DNA from: Amycolatopsis methanolica 239
GTDB lineage: Bacteria > Actinomycetota > Actinomycetes > Mycobacteriales > Pseudonocardiaceae
Reading direction: 5' to 3'
DNA length: 64,000 bases
NCBI RefSeq assembly: GCF_000739085.1
Contig: NZ_CP009110.1
Span: 5,208,001 to 5,272,000 of the forward strand
Shown here in pieces: positions 41,824 through 53,412 of the stretch (positions within the stretch are counted from its first letter, which is position 1; each line of letters opens with the position of its first letter). A program made the position numbers and the translations under genes. Under the pieces are notes generated by a model. That model was given only the letters and a program-made list of their open reading frames with translations, was not told the DNA's origin and made no database searches.

Positions 41824-41895
41824 CCGGCCACCGAGGGCGGCGCTTAGTGGCCACCGAGGGTGGAACGCAGCTGGCCAGCGAGGGTGGCGCGCAGC
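41800..41895 (+). repeat. Four tandem 24-bp repeats at the 3' end of soxR
   Basis: Units at 41800-41823, 41824-41847, 41848-41871 and 41872-41895 share the core GGCCACCGAGGGYGG. The first unit contains the soxR stop codon. The repeat length is a multiple of three and reads as an ALGG-type repeat on the minus strand, but no gene is supported there. Looks like a minisatellite expansion of the gene's own 3' end. Confidence 0.8.
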
Positions 41896-42110
41896 CGGCG
41901 CGATGGGTGCTTGGTTTCGGGAGTGCCGGGGCATCGCCTCCTTCGGTTGACCGGAATATGACGATGACGGGTGGGCGACGGTGGTCTCGGCGGCGGCCGG
42001 GCGCGCGGGAGCCAAGCCGATTCCGAGTGGTGGCGCGTTCCGCCGCGACGGGTGCTCAATCATCGGCAGGCGCCGGCTTGAGGCGGCGGCCCCGATCCGG
42101 GAGCCGGCGC
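41896..42110. other. Non-coding stretch after the soxR repeats
   Basis: About 215 bases with no supported gene on either strand; together with the repeats it separates soxR from the DUF2695 gene. GGCTTGAGG and GCTCAAGCC segments near 42077 and 42110 form a possible hairpin that could end soxR or DUF2695 transcripts. Nothing else recognised. Confidence 0.4.
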
Positions 42111-42452
42111 TCAAGCCGGCGAGCCACGGGCGCCCCCTGGAGTATCGGGCGGCCTGCCCCACACCGAGCAGGGCCTTGTCGAGCCGCGGCGGACTCCTGC
42201 GCATGGCGGGGGCATGCCGGTCCATGCCGCGGCGCCGAGCGCGGCCGGCACGCCGCAGTCGCACTTCACGTCGCGTCTTCGGAACAACCGGTCGAGCGCC
42301 GCAACACCTGGGGCGCGCAGGGCGCGCCAGCACCGCGTCCACCGCAGCGTGCCGTCGCAGCCGAAATCGGCCAGCAAACGGCTCACGTAGCAGCCGAGGC
42401 ATTCCCGTTCCTGCGGCTCGGTCCACAGGTCGAGCAGGCCGGCGTTCGTCAT
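42111..42452 (-). CDS. DUF2695-like Cys-rich small protein
   Basis: 113 codons. The conserved part (residues about 14-66: CLGCYVSRLLADFGCDGTLR, then a Trp-Arg helix and KCDCGV) matches DUF2695 proteins, which are small and have clustered Cys that may bind metal. After KCDCGV the tail is Arg/Pro-rich and atypical, so the true end may be lost by a frameshift. Function unknown. Divergent from kptA by 92 bases. Confidence 0.6.
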   Translation of the reverse strand: MTNAGLLDLWTEPQERECLGCYVSRLLADFGCDGTLRWTRCWRALRAPGVAALDRLFRRRDVKCDCGVPAALGAAAWTGMPPPCAGVRRGSTRPCSVWGRPPDTPGGARGSPA

Positions 42453-42544
42453 CGGACCCTCCTTCGGTTCGTGCTCCCTGACTACCAGCGGCCTCCGACA
42501 AAACCTTGCGCCGCCTCACCCGATCGTGCGCAACTGGAAACAAC

Positions 42545-43090
42545 ATGGACGAAAGAACGATCATCCGGGTGTCCAAATGGCTGTCCCGGCACCTCCGGCA
42601 CGAGCCCGGCGAAATCGGGCTCTCCCTCGGCCCCGGCGGCTGGGTCCCGGTCACCGAACTCCTCGCCGCGCTCGCCCGCCACGGGCTTCCGCTCTCCCGC
42701 GCGCGACTCGACGAAGTCGTGGCAGGCAACGACAAACGCCGCTTCGCCTTCGACGAGACCGGGACACTCATCCGGGCCAGCCAAGGGCACAGCGTGGACG
42801 TCGACCTCGGCCTGCCGGACGCCGACCCGCCGGCCACGCTCTTCCACGGCACCGCGGAACGGTTCCTGCCCGCCATCCTCCGCGAGGGCCTGCGCCCGCG
42901 CTCCCGCCACGACGTGCACCTTTCGCGTGACACCGAGACCGCCGTCCGCGTCGGCTCGCGGCACGGCAAACCCGTCGTGCTGGCCGTCGACGCCGCCGCG
43001 ATGACCCGCGACGGCCACCGTTTCCAGGTGAGCGAGAACGGCGTCCGGCTCACCCGTGTGGTGCCTTCGCAGTACCTGAGCCGTCACTGA
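42545..43090 (+). CDS. kptA: RNA 2'-phosphotransferase (Tpt1/KptA family)
   Basis: 181 residues. The N-terminal VSKWLSRHLRHEP carries the Arg15-His16 pair of the Tpt1 active site. The C-terminal ADP-ribose-binding half has LFHGT and HLSRD motifs. In eukaryotes the enzyme removes the splice-junction 2'-phosphate of tRNA using NAD+; bacteria lack that splicing, so its natural substrate here is uncertain. Followed 17 bases later by a GNAT gene on the same strand. Confidence 0.9.
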   Translation: MDERTIIRVSKWLSRHLRHEPGEIGLSLGPGGWVPVTELLAALARHGLPLSRARLDEVVAGNDKRRFAFDETGTLIRASQGHSVDVDLGLPDADPPATLFHGTAERFLPAILREGLRPRSRHDVHLSRDTETAVRVGSRHGKPVVLAVDAAAMTRDGHRFQVSENGVRLTRVVPSQYLSRH

Positions 43091-43107
43091 CCGATCACAA
43101 TGAACGA

Positions 43108-43533
43108 GTGCGGATCAGGCCAGCCGATGTCACCGACGCCGTAGCCGTCTTCACCCTGCTGGACCAGTCCGCCGGCGGACAACCGCGGCGGGCGGCGTTC
43201 GACCACAACTACGAGCAGCTCATCGCGGCGATGACCTACGACGACACCGACTTCCTGGTGGCCGACCACGACGGCGACGTCGTCGGTTACGTGCTGGCCG
43301 CCCGGGTCCTGTCGCTGCACGCCGGCGGCCCGGTCAGCCACCTGCTGGAACTCGTGGTCGCGCAGGCGCACCGCGGGCAGGGGATCGGCGGGATGCTCGT
43401 CGACGCGGTCGTCCGGCGGGCGCGGCGCGCCGGGGCCGTCGAAGTGCACGTCATCGCCAGGCGCATCCCCGGCTACTTCGAGCGGCTGGGCTTCGCCGAG
43501 ACCGCGACCTGCCTGACGCTGCCGCTCTCCTGA
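43108..43533 (+). CDS. GNAT-family N-acetyltransferase
   Basis: 141 residues from a GTG. The acetyl-CoA site is in LVVAQAHRGQGIGGMLVDAV (about residues 83-102), followed by RRIPGYFERLGF, the usual beta-bulge and C-terminal strand. Substrate unknown. Probably co-transcribed with kptA, from which it is separated by 17 bases. Ends head-on with the TetR gene. Confidence 0.85.
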   Translation: MRIRPADVTDAVAVFTLLDQSAGGQPRRAAFDHNYEQLIAAMTYDDTDFLVADHDGDVVGYVLAARVLSLHAGGPVSHLLELVVAQAHRGQGIGGMLVDAVVRRARRAGAVEVHVIARRIPGYFERLGFAETATCLTLPLS

Positions 43534-43534
43534 G

Positions 43535-44107
43535 TCAACCGCGCCGGCGGGGCCTGCCGAGCAGCTTGCGCCCCACCTCGAGCAGCGATTCGCGCAGGGT
43601 GTCGTCGTCGTAGTGCGCCAGGTCGGGCGAACCGCCGGCCAGCGCGATCCCGGCGACGGCGGCATGCGCGGCGACCACCCGCGCCGGATCGGGATCGGGC
43701 CCGGTCAGGATCGTCATCATCCCGACCATGCAGCTCTCCTTGCCGAAGAAGTGCTTCTCCAGCGCCCGGGCCACGCCGGGGTCGCTGGAGAACAACGCGA
43801 CCAGCGCCCGGTGCCGCACCACGAGGTCCACGAACCCGGCCAGCATGTGGTCGATCCGCGCCCCCACCCTGCGTTCCCGCGCCGCCTCGCCGACGATCGA
43901 CTCCAGCTCGCGCAGCCCGGGCTCGACCACGGCCTCGGTGATCTCGTCCTTCGTCTTGAAGTGGTAGTACACCGCGGCCTTCGTGACGCCGAGCTCGTCG
44001 GCGATCATCTGCAGCGACGTGCCCTCGACCCCGTGCGCGGTGAACAGCCGCAATGCCGTGGCGAGCAGGCGGGTACGGGTGTCTTCGTGTCCGGCCACGG
44101 CTGCCAT
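43535..44107 (-). CDS. TetR-family regulator of the MMPL transporter
   Basis: 190 residues. The N-terminal HTH (LFTAHGVEGTSLQMIADELG, about residues 22-41, then VTKAAVYYHFKTKDEI) is a textbook TetR domain, with a helical ligand pocket after it. Divergent from the MMPL gene over a 12-base perfect inverted repeat. The arrangement is that of a local efflux repressor released by a lipid-like or drug-like ligand. Confidence 0.88.
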   Translation of the reverse strand: MAAVAGHEDTRTRLLATALRLFTAHGVEGTSLQMIADELGVTKAAVYYHFKTKDEITEAVVEPGLRELESIVGEAARERRVGARIDHMLAGFVDLVVRHRALVALFSSDPGVARALEKHFFGKESCMVGMMTILTGPDPDPARVVAAHAAVAGIALAGGSPDLAHYDDDTLRESLLEVGRKLLGRPRRRG

Positions 44108-44200
44108 CGACTGGTGAACCTCCTCGTCAGCAGCCGAAGAGTACGCGACGCGAAATCCTGCGGCAAACGTTTGAGGCGCTAGCCGTGCGGCTGGTCACAC

Positions 44201-44242
44201 ACTAGCCGATCGACTTGGAGCTCCACTTGCCGATCGGCTAGT
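44201..44242. promoter_or_regulatory. Perfect 12-bp inverted repeat, candidate TetR operator
   Basis: ACTAGCCGATCG (44201-44212) and CGATCGGCTAGT (44231-44242) are perfect inverted copies with an 18-base spacer, centred in the region between the TetR gene and the MMPL gene. The TAG-rich arms also overlap likely promoter elements for MMPL. Strong operator candidate by symmetry and position. Confidence 0.75.
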
Positions 44243-44291
44243 TTGAGTATCACCTGATCGGATGCCACTCGACTGAATTGGAGCCGAGTAC

Positions 44292-46469
44292 GTGGCCACC
44301 CTGCTCTACCGCCTAGCCCGGTTTTCGTTCCGCCGACGCTGGCTCGTCGCGAGCGCCTGGACGGCGGTTCTGCTCGTCCTGGGCGGCGGCGCGCTGACGC
44401 TGTCCGGCCAGATGTCGAACTCGGTGACCATCCCGGGCACCGAGGCGCAGCAGGCCATCGACCACCTCAAGGAGAAGTTCCCGCAGGCAGCGGCGGGCAA
44501 CGCGACCGCGCGCGTGGCGATCGAGGCGCCGGACGGACAGGCGCTCACCGACCCCGCCGCCCGCGCGACCGTCGAGGACCTGGTCGGCAGGATCAAGACC
44601 GCGCCCGGTGTCGCGATGGTCGCCGACCCGTACCAGGCCAAGACGATCTCCGCGGACGGCCGCATCGCCATGGCCCAGGTAAGCTACAAAGTCCCGGCCA
44701 CCGACGTGACCGACAATGACCGCGAAGCGCTCAAATCAGCCGCCGACGCGGCCAAGAGCGCCGGTTTCACCGTCGAATTCGGTGGCGACGCGATCCAGGG
44801 CGTGCCCGCCACCGAGGCCACCGAGGGCATCGGCGTGATCGTCGCGGCCGTCGTCCTGGCGATCACCTTCGGCTCGATCGTCGCCGCCGGGCTGCCGCTG
44901 CTAACCGCCCTCATCGGCGTCGGTGTCGGCATGGCGGGCGTGATGACCGTGTCCGGGTACGTCGACCTGAACTCCAACACCCCGATCCTCGCGCTGATGC
45001 TCGGCCTCGCCGTTGGCATCGACTACGCGTTGTTCATCGTCTCCCGCTACCGGCACGAGCTGGCCGAGGGGCACGATCCGGAACTGGCCGCCGGGCGCGC
45101 GGTCGGCACCGCGGGCTCCGCCGTGGTGTTCGCCGGCCTGACGGTGATCATCGCCCTGGTCGGGCTCACCGTCGTGGGCATCCCGATCCTCGGCCAGATG
45201 GGCGTCGCGGCCGCCGCGACCGTCGCCATCGCGGTCCTCATCGCCCTCTCCCTGCTGCCCGCGCTGCTCGGCTTCGCCGGCCGCAAGGTCGTCGGCAAGC
45301 ACGCCCGCCCGAAGCAGAACGGCAAGCCCGCGATGGGCGAGCGCTGGGCCCGGTACGTCGGACGGCATCGCGTCCCGGTGCTGGTGACCGCGGTGGTCGG
45401 CCTGCTCGTCGTCGCGATCCCGGCGCTGAGCATGCAGCTCGGCCTGCCCACCGACGCCACCGCCGCGCCCGACTCGACCCAGCGCAAGGCCTACAACCTG
45501 ATCAGCAAGGGCTTCGGCGAGGGCACCAACGGCCCGCTGATCGTCGTCATCGATTCCGCGAACGCTCCCGACCCGCGCGCGGCCGCCACGGAGGCGACCG
45601 ACTCGATCTCGCGCCTGCCGGACGTCGCCGCGGTGACCCAGGCGCAGTTCAACACCGACGGCGACACCGCGCTGGTCACCGTGATCCCGAAGAGCGGTCC
45701 GAGCAGCGAGGCGACCGAGCAGCTCGTCGCGAGCATCCGCGACCAGTCCGACCGCCTCTCCGGCGCCACCGGCGCGAAGCTGTCGGTGACCGGTCAGACG
45801 GCGCTGCAGATCGACGTGTCGGAGAAGCTGGCCGGCGCGATGCTGCCCTACCTCGGCCTCATCGTCGGGCTCGCGTTCCTGTTGCTGATGGTGGTGTTCC
45901 GCTCGATCATCGTGCCGCTGAAGGCGACGCTGGGCTTCCTCGGCTCGGTTGTGGCGACCTTCGGCGCGGTGGTCGCGGTGTTCCAGTGGGGCTGGCTCAC
46001 CGACCTGCTCGGCGTGGACTCGACCGGCCCGATCATGAGCATGCTGCCGATCCTGCTGATCGGCGTGCTGTTCGGCCTCGCGATGGACTACCAGGTGTTC
46101 CTGGTGACCCGGATGCGCGAGGACTACGTGCACGGCGCCGACGCCCGCGACGCCGTGGTGAGCGGGTTCAAGCACGGCGCTCGGGTCGTGGTCGCGGCGG
46201 CACTGATCATGATCAGCGTGTTCGCCGGGTTCATCGCGGCCGAGCTGTCGCTGATCCAGTCGATCGGGTTCGCGCTGGCGTTCGGCGTCCTGGTGGACGC
46301 GTTCGTGGTGCGCATGACGATCGTGCCCGCGGTGATGTCGCTGCTCGGCAAGCACGCGTGGTGGCTGCCGAAGTGGCTGCACCGCGCGCTGCCGAACGTC
46401 GACGTGGAGGGCGAGAGCCTCGCCCGGCACCTCAACCAGCGCCGCGAACTGGAAGGCGCGCGGAGCTAG
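44292..46469 (+). CDS. MMPL-family RND transporter
   Basis: 725 residues with about twelve membrane helices in two homologous halves. Each half has a large external loop after helix 1 and a proton-relay type GxxxDY motif (GLAVGIDYALF and GLAMDYQVF). MMPL proteins export lipids or drugs using the proton gradient. GTG/ATG start at 44292 just after the operator region. Substrate unknown. This gene and its regulator lie inside the his cluster, between hisH and hisB. Confidence 0.9.
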   Translation: MATLLYRLARFSFRRRWLVASAWTAVLLVLGGGALTLSGQMSNSVTIPGTEAQQAIDHLKEKFPQAAAGNATARVAIEAPDGQALTDPAARATVEDLVGRIKTAPGVAMVADPYQAKTISADGRIAMAQVSYKVPATDVTDNDREALKSAADAAKSAGFTVEFGGDAIQGVPATEATEGIGVIVAAVVLAITFGSIVAAGLPLLTALIGVGVGMAGVMTVSGYVDLNSNTPILALMLGLAVGIDYALFIVSRYRHELAEGHDPELAAGRAVGTAGSAVVFAGLTVIIALVGLTVVGIPILGQMGVAAAATVAIAVLIALSLLPALLGFAGRKVVGKHARPKQNGKPAMGERWARYVGRHRVPVLVTAVVGLLVVAIPALSMQLGLPTDATAAPDSTQRKAYNLISKGFGEGTNGPLIVVIDSANAPDPRAAATEATDSISRLPDVAAVTQAQFNTDGDTALVTVIPKSGPSSEATEQLVASIRDQSDRLSGATGAKLSVTGQTALQIDVSEKLAGAMLPYLGLIVGLAFLLLMVVFRSIIVPLKATLGFLGSVVATFGAVVAVFQWGWLTDLLGVDSTGPIMSMLPILLIGVLFGLAMDYQVFLVTRMREDYVHGADARDAVVSGFKHGARVVVAAALIMISVFAGFIAAELSLIQSIGFALAFGVLVDAFVVRMTIVPAVMSLLGKHAWWLPKWLHRALPNVDVEGESLARHLNQRRELEGARS

Positions 46470-46620
46470 GACACCAGCCAGGCGATAGCGCCGCCGACGG
46501 CCAAGAGTGCCGCGACCAGCAACAGCATCGCGAGCACCTTGGCCGTCTTCCACGTGCTGTAGACGCCGCCGACCAGGAAGCCGCCGAGCGCCAGCAGCAG
46601 CACGGCGACCAGTTCCTTGC

Positions 46621-46624
<4 letters not shown>
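46466..46624 (-). CDS. 52-residue membrane protein coupled to hisB
   Basis: Two hydrophobic helices ([18 protein letters not shown] and [21 protein letters not shown]) joined by a short basic turn STWKTAK. GTG start at 46624 overlaps the hisB stop by 4 bases, so it is translated from the his mRNA. Function unknown; too small for transport alone. Its stop overlaps the MMPL stop on the other strand by 4 bases. Confidence 0.7.
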
Positions 46625-49636
<3,012 letters not shown>

Positions 49637-49685
49637 GGGTCTAGGGTACGAGTTGGAACGTTGACGACGACCAGGGAGGTAGCCC

Positions 49686-50480
49686 GTGCTCCGGATCGGC
49701 TTGTGCCAGCTCACATCGAGTGCCGAGCCCGCGGAGAACCTCGCCCCGATCCGCGAGGGCGTGGCGCGCGCGGCAGGTGAGGGAGCGCGGGTCGTGGTGT
49801 TCCCGGAGGCGGCGATGGCGCGGTTCGGGGTGCCGCTCGGGCCGGTCGCCGAACCGCTCGACGGGCCGTGGGCCAAGTCGGTCGCCGCGATCGCCGACGA
49901 GCACGGCGTGCTGGTGGTGGCCGGGATGTTCACCCCGCACGAGGACGGCCGGGTGCGCAACACCCTGCTCATCACCGGGCTCGGGCACCACACCGGCTAC
50001 GACAAGATCCACCTCTACGACGCGTTCGGCTTCCGCGAGTCCGACACGGTCGCGCCCGGCGCCTCGCCGGTGACCGTCGAGGTCGACGGCGTCACGCTGG
50101 GCTTCGCGACCTGCTACGACGTGCGGTTCCCGGAGCTGTTCCGGGCGCTGGCCGACCGGGGCGCGTCCGCGGTCGTGCTGCCGACGTCGTGGGGCGCGGG
50201 CGAGGGCAAGCGCGACCAGTGGGATGTGCTGGTGCGGGCGCGGGCGCTCGACTCCGGCTGCTGGGTGCTGGGCTGCGGCCAGGCCGACCCGGTGGCGTCG
50301 GGCGTCGAGGTGAACCCGAAGGCGCCGACCGGCATCGGGTACTCGACGGTGGCGGACGGGTTCGGGCGCGTGCACGCGCAGCTCGGCGCGGGGCCCGAGT
50401 CGGTCGTCGTGGACATCGACCCGGAGGTCGCGGAGAAGGCCCGCAACGCGACGGGAGCGCTGGCGAACCGGCGGCTCTGA
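49686..50480 (+). CDS. Carbon-nitrogen hydrolase (nitrilase superfamily)
   Basis: 264 residues with the Glu-Lys-Cys triad: Glu in VVFPEAAM, Lys in YDKIHLYD and Cys in [11 protein letters not shown]. This branch includes omega-amidases and Nit-type deaminated-glutathione amidases; the substrate is not certain. GTG start with AGGGAGG upstream. Divergent from hisD. Confidence 0.87.
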   Translation: MLRIGLCQLTSSAEPAENLAPIREGVARAAGEGARVVVFPEAAMARFGVPLGPVAEPLDGPWAKSVAAIADEHGVLVVAGMFTPHEDGRVRNTLLITGLGHHTGYDKIHLYDAFGFRESDTVAPGASPVTVEVDGVTLGFATCYDVRFPELFRALADRGASAVVLPTSWGAGEGKRDQWDVLVRARALDSGCWVLGCGQADPVASGVEVNPKAPTGIGYSTVADGFGRVHAQLGAGPESVVVDIDPEVAEKARNATGALANRRL

Positions 50481-50486
50481 GCCGGG

Positions 50487-51122
50487 TCAGGCCATACCCT
50501 CTTCGATGGCCAGCCGGGTCAGTTCCGGGCGCCGGCGGCGGCCCGTCTTGTCGCGGATCCGGTCCAGGTAGGAACGGACGGTGCGGACGCTGATCGACAT
50601 CGCCTCGGCGATGTCGGCGTCCCGCTCCCCCGCGGCGACCAGCGACAGCACCTGCCGTTCGCGGTCGGACAACACGCTCTTCACCCCGGCGCGCGGGCGC
50701 GTCGAGTCGAGCAGGAACGACGCCAGCGTCGGCGACACGTAGGAGTTGCCCGCGGCGATCTCGCGGATCGCGTGCAGGATGTCGTCGCCGTCAGCGTCCT
50801 TCGACAGGTACCCCCGCGCGCCCGCGGAGATCGCGCCGAGCACCTCGTCCTGGCCGGCGTGCGCGGACACCACCAGCACCTTGTGCCCCATCCGCACGAC
50901 CTCCTGCACCGCCTGGGAGTCGGTCACGCCACGCAACTTGAGGTCCAGCACGACGACGCACCCGGCCGGTTCCTGGTTGCTCGCGAACGCGGCGACCGAC
51001 TCCGCTACCGGACCCAGCTCGATGTCCCTCGCCTCGGAGAGCACGTTCGCGACCGCGTAGCGGTACAGCGGGTGGTCCTCGATCACGCCGACCCGGATGG
51101 GCCCGCTCTCCCTCGCGGCCAT
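50487..51122 (-). CDS. NarL/LuxR-family response regulator
   Basis: 211 residues. Receiver domain with acidic pocket Asp16 and phospho-acceptor Asp60 (VVLDLKL), Lys in LSKDAD; C-terminal LuxR HTH (LSDRERQVLSLVAAG, then ADIAEAMSISVRTVRSYLDRI). No kinase gene adjoins it, but a NarL-type histidine kinase lies at 54516-55796 on the same strand, a likely partner. Divergent from an EccE-like gene. Confidence 0.88.
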   Translation of the reverse strand: MAARESGPIRVGVIEDHPLYRYAVANVLSEARDIELGPVAESVAAFASNQEPAGCVVVLDLKLRGVTDSQAVQEVVRMGHKVLVVSAHAGQDEVLGAISAGARGYLSKDADGDDILHAIREIAAGNSYVSPTLASFLLDSTRPRAGVKSVLSDRERQVLSLVAAGERDADIAEAMSISVRTVRSYLDRIRDKTGRRRRPELTRLAIEEGMA

Positions 51123-51206
51123 GGGACCTCACTCCCTGTGGGCATTTTTCCCGGCAGCGAAGACCGGTTCCCCGTCTATTCTGTACCAGGATCAAGGAGA
51201 AGCGAG

Positions 51207-52277
51207 TTGACCGCTGCCGACGCGGGGGTCTCCGCCGGTGGCGGGACCGCACCCGAAGCACCCCGGCCCCGCCGGTTCACCGTGGCGCCGTTCGTGCTGC
51301 CCATCGGTTTCGCCCAGATCGCGGTCTGGGAGTCCGCACTGGTCGCGACGCTGCTGGCGGTGCACGGCGTGCTGCCCGCGAAGCTCGTCGTGACCGTGCT
51401 GGCGGTGCTGGTGGTCGTGTCCACGTCCGTCCGGTTCGCGGGACGGCACCTGGCAGGCTGGGCGCTCACCTGGGTGTCCTACCGGCTGCTGCAGCACGAC
51501 GAACGCCGCCAGGCCGCCGACCCGCTGCGCGTGCTCGCCCACGACTTCCGGCTGCGGCAGCACGTCGACCGCGCGGGTAACCGGTTCGGGGTCGCCGGGG
51601 TCGGCGACGGCTGGACCACGGTGATCCGGCTGCGCGAGGGCGTGGAGCCGGACGTGGCGAAGGTGCTGGACCTGCTGCGCGCCGCGTGCGACAACCCGGA
51701 GATCCCGCTGGCAGGCGCCCAGTTGCTCGTGCGGACGAGCTTCGGCGAGCGGACGTACCTGGTCGCGGTGCGGTACCGGGCGAGCGAGGCGCCGCTGGCG
51801 GCGCTGGCCCGCGGCGATGGTGAGGCGGGCGAGCTGCGGGCGACGACCCGCGCGGCGCTGGCGTTGATGGGCGCGCTCGCGAAGGCCGGGTACGGCAGCA
51901 CGCTGCTGGAGGCGGGCGAGCTGGCGACGGAGCTGCGCGCCACCCTCGGCGCGGACGCCCCGGCGCCGGTGGCGGACGGCTGGCGGTCGTGGTCGGCGGG
52001 CGGGACCGCTCAGGCCGGCTTCGTCCCGTTGACGCGTGAGGACGTTCCCGTGCTGCTGACGTCGACGGCTCGCGGCGCGGCGCTGACGGTCGGCTCATTC
52101 ACGTTGCGCCGCAACCGCTTCGGGCGGCTCACGGAGGAGGTCACGCTGCGGCTGGTGCGCTACGCCGGGACGCGGCGCCCGCCCCGGACCCGCGACCTGG
52201 ACGTGCCGGTCGTGCCGCTGTACGGCAGGCACGCCGCCGCGGTGCGGCGCACGCTGCCGCTCGCGTTGCCGGGCTGA
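51207..52277 (+). CDS. EccE-like type VII secretion membrane protein
   Basis: 356 residues from a TTG at 51207, chosen because AAGGAGA lies six bases upstream. Two N-terminal membrane helices (about residues 25-75) are followed by a cytosolic domain. The segment from RTYLVAVRYRASEAPLAALARG to the AALALMGALAKAGY helix resembles EccE proteins of ESX secretion systems. No EccB, EccC, EccD, WXG100 or MycP genes are nearby, so it is either an orphan or a distant member with another role. Assignment by fold resemblance, not by clear signature. Confidence 0.62.
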   Translation: MTAADAGVSAGGGTAPEAPRPRRFTVAPFVLPIGFAQIAVWESALVATLLAVHGVLPAKLVVTVLAVLVVVSTSVRFAGRHLAGWALTWVSYRLLQHDERRQAADPLRVLAHDFRLRQHVDRAGNRFGVAGVGDGWTTVIRLREGVEPDVAKVLDLLRAACDNPEIPLAGAQLLVRTSFGERTYLVAVRYRASEAPLAALARGDGEAGELRATTRAALALMGALAKAGYGSTLLEAGELATELRATLGADAPAPVADGWRSWSAGGTAQAGFVPLTREDVPVLLTSTARGAALTVGSFTLRRNRFGRLTEEVTLRLVRYAGTRRPPRTRDLDVPVVPLYGRHAAAVRRTLPLALPG

Positions 52278-52278
52278 G

Positions 52279-53319
52279 TCACGCCATCAGCGGCGTCGGG
52301 TCGGCGAAGATGTCCGCCAGGACACCGGTGCACGCCGCGACGGCCTGGACGTCCGGGCCGAACCTCGTCACCGTCACCAGGTCGGTGCCGGGCAGCGCGG
52401 TCGTCGCCGCGAAGGCGTGCAGCAGGGTCGCCAGGTGCTCCGGCGCGTCGGTGATGTTCTGGCCGCCGAGGACGACCTGGTCCGGGTTGACGACGTCGCG
52501 CAGGATGGCGACCGCCCGGCCCATCGTCGCGGCGCGTTCGGCCAGCGCGCCCCGGTCGGTCTGGTCGTTGACCGTCGCTTCGAGGCAGCCGGTCCGGCCG
52601 CACGGGCACCGCACGTCGCCGCCGACCGGCAGGTGCGCGACCGACCCGGCCTGGCCGGGGCCGCGGTGCAGCACGCCGTTGACGACAAGCGCCGCGCCGA
52701 CGACCTGGCGGGCGTAGAAGTAGAGCAGGCTCGGGTACTGCTTGCCCTCGCCGAACAGGAGCTCGGCGTGCGCCATCGCGGGCACGTGGCCGTCGACGTG
52801 CACCGGCAGCCCCGTCCCGCGCGACAGCACCGCCTGCGCGGGGGCGCGGTGCCAGCCGAGCCGGTCGTGGGTGATCAAGCCGCGGGCGATGTCGACCTGA
52901 CCGCCGGTGGCGAGGCCGAGCCCGGCGACCCGCCGCTCCCGCCAGCGCCGCAGGAACGCGCGGACCTTCGCGGCGAGGAACGCCAGCCCGTCCTCGGCGC
53001 TGCCCCGCGGGGTCGGGATCTTCTCGCTGCCGACGAGCCGACCCCGCAGGTCGACGATGCCGAACGTGGTGGTGCGGACGCCGATGTGCACCCCGCACGC
53101 GGCGAGCACGGTGTCGTCGATGTCGACCGGCACCCTGGGCCGTCCGACGGCGCCGGCGCGGGCCAGGTCCGGCACGTCCCGCACCAGCCGGGCCTCGGCG
53201 AGCGCGGCGACCTGACGGCTGACCGTCGGCATGCTCAGCGATGTGAGCTCGGCGATCGCGGCCCGCGACAGCGGGCCTTCCCGCCTGATCGCGCCGAGCA
53301 CCGCGGCGGCGTTCGACAC
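52279..53319 (-). CDS. ROK-family transcriptional regulator
   Basis: 346 residues. N-terminal winged helix (LSRAAIAELTSLSMPTVSRQVAALAEA, about residues 17-43), then a ROK sugar-kinase-like domain with the zinc motif CPCGRTGCLE. Such repressors respond to sugars or sugar phosphates and usually control uptake operons. No sugar transporter adjoins it here; its divergent neighbour is a RibD-like fusion. Target and sugar unknown. Confidence 0.87.
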   Translation of the reverse strand: MSNAAAVLGAIRREGPLSRAAIAELTSLSMPTVSRQVAALAEARLVRDVPDLARAGAVGRPRVPVDIDDTVLAACGVHIGVRTTTFGIVDLRGRLVGSEKIPTPRGSAEDGLAFLAAKVRAFLRRWRERRVAGLGLATGGQVDIARGLITHDRLGWHRAPAQAVLSRGTGLPVHVDGHVPAMAHAELLFGEGKQYPSLLYFYARQVVGAALVVNGVLHRGPGQAGSVAHLPVGGDVRCPCGRTGCLEATVNDQTDRGALAERAATMGRAVAILRDVVNPDQVVLGGQNITDAPEHLATLLHAFAATTALPGTDLVTVTRFGPDVQAVAACTGVLADIFADPTPLMA

Positions 53320-53412
53320 TGCTCACCCCCCAGGACTTCGTTCCACCGTGCACGAAAGTAGCCGACCGCGTCAAAACGGCCCGCGATGCGGGACGGTGGC
53401 AGACTCCGGGGG

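Noticed and set aside
41332-43053. Long minus-strand open frame across soxR, the repeats and kptA
   Set aside because: It is antisense to two well-supported genes and passes through the tandem repeats; only the short DUF2695 frame in this stretch, in another frame, has a family match.
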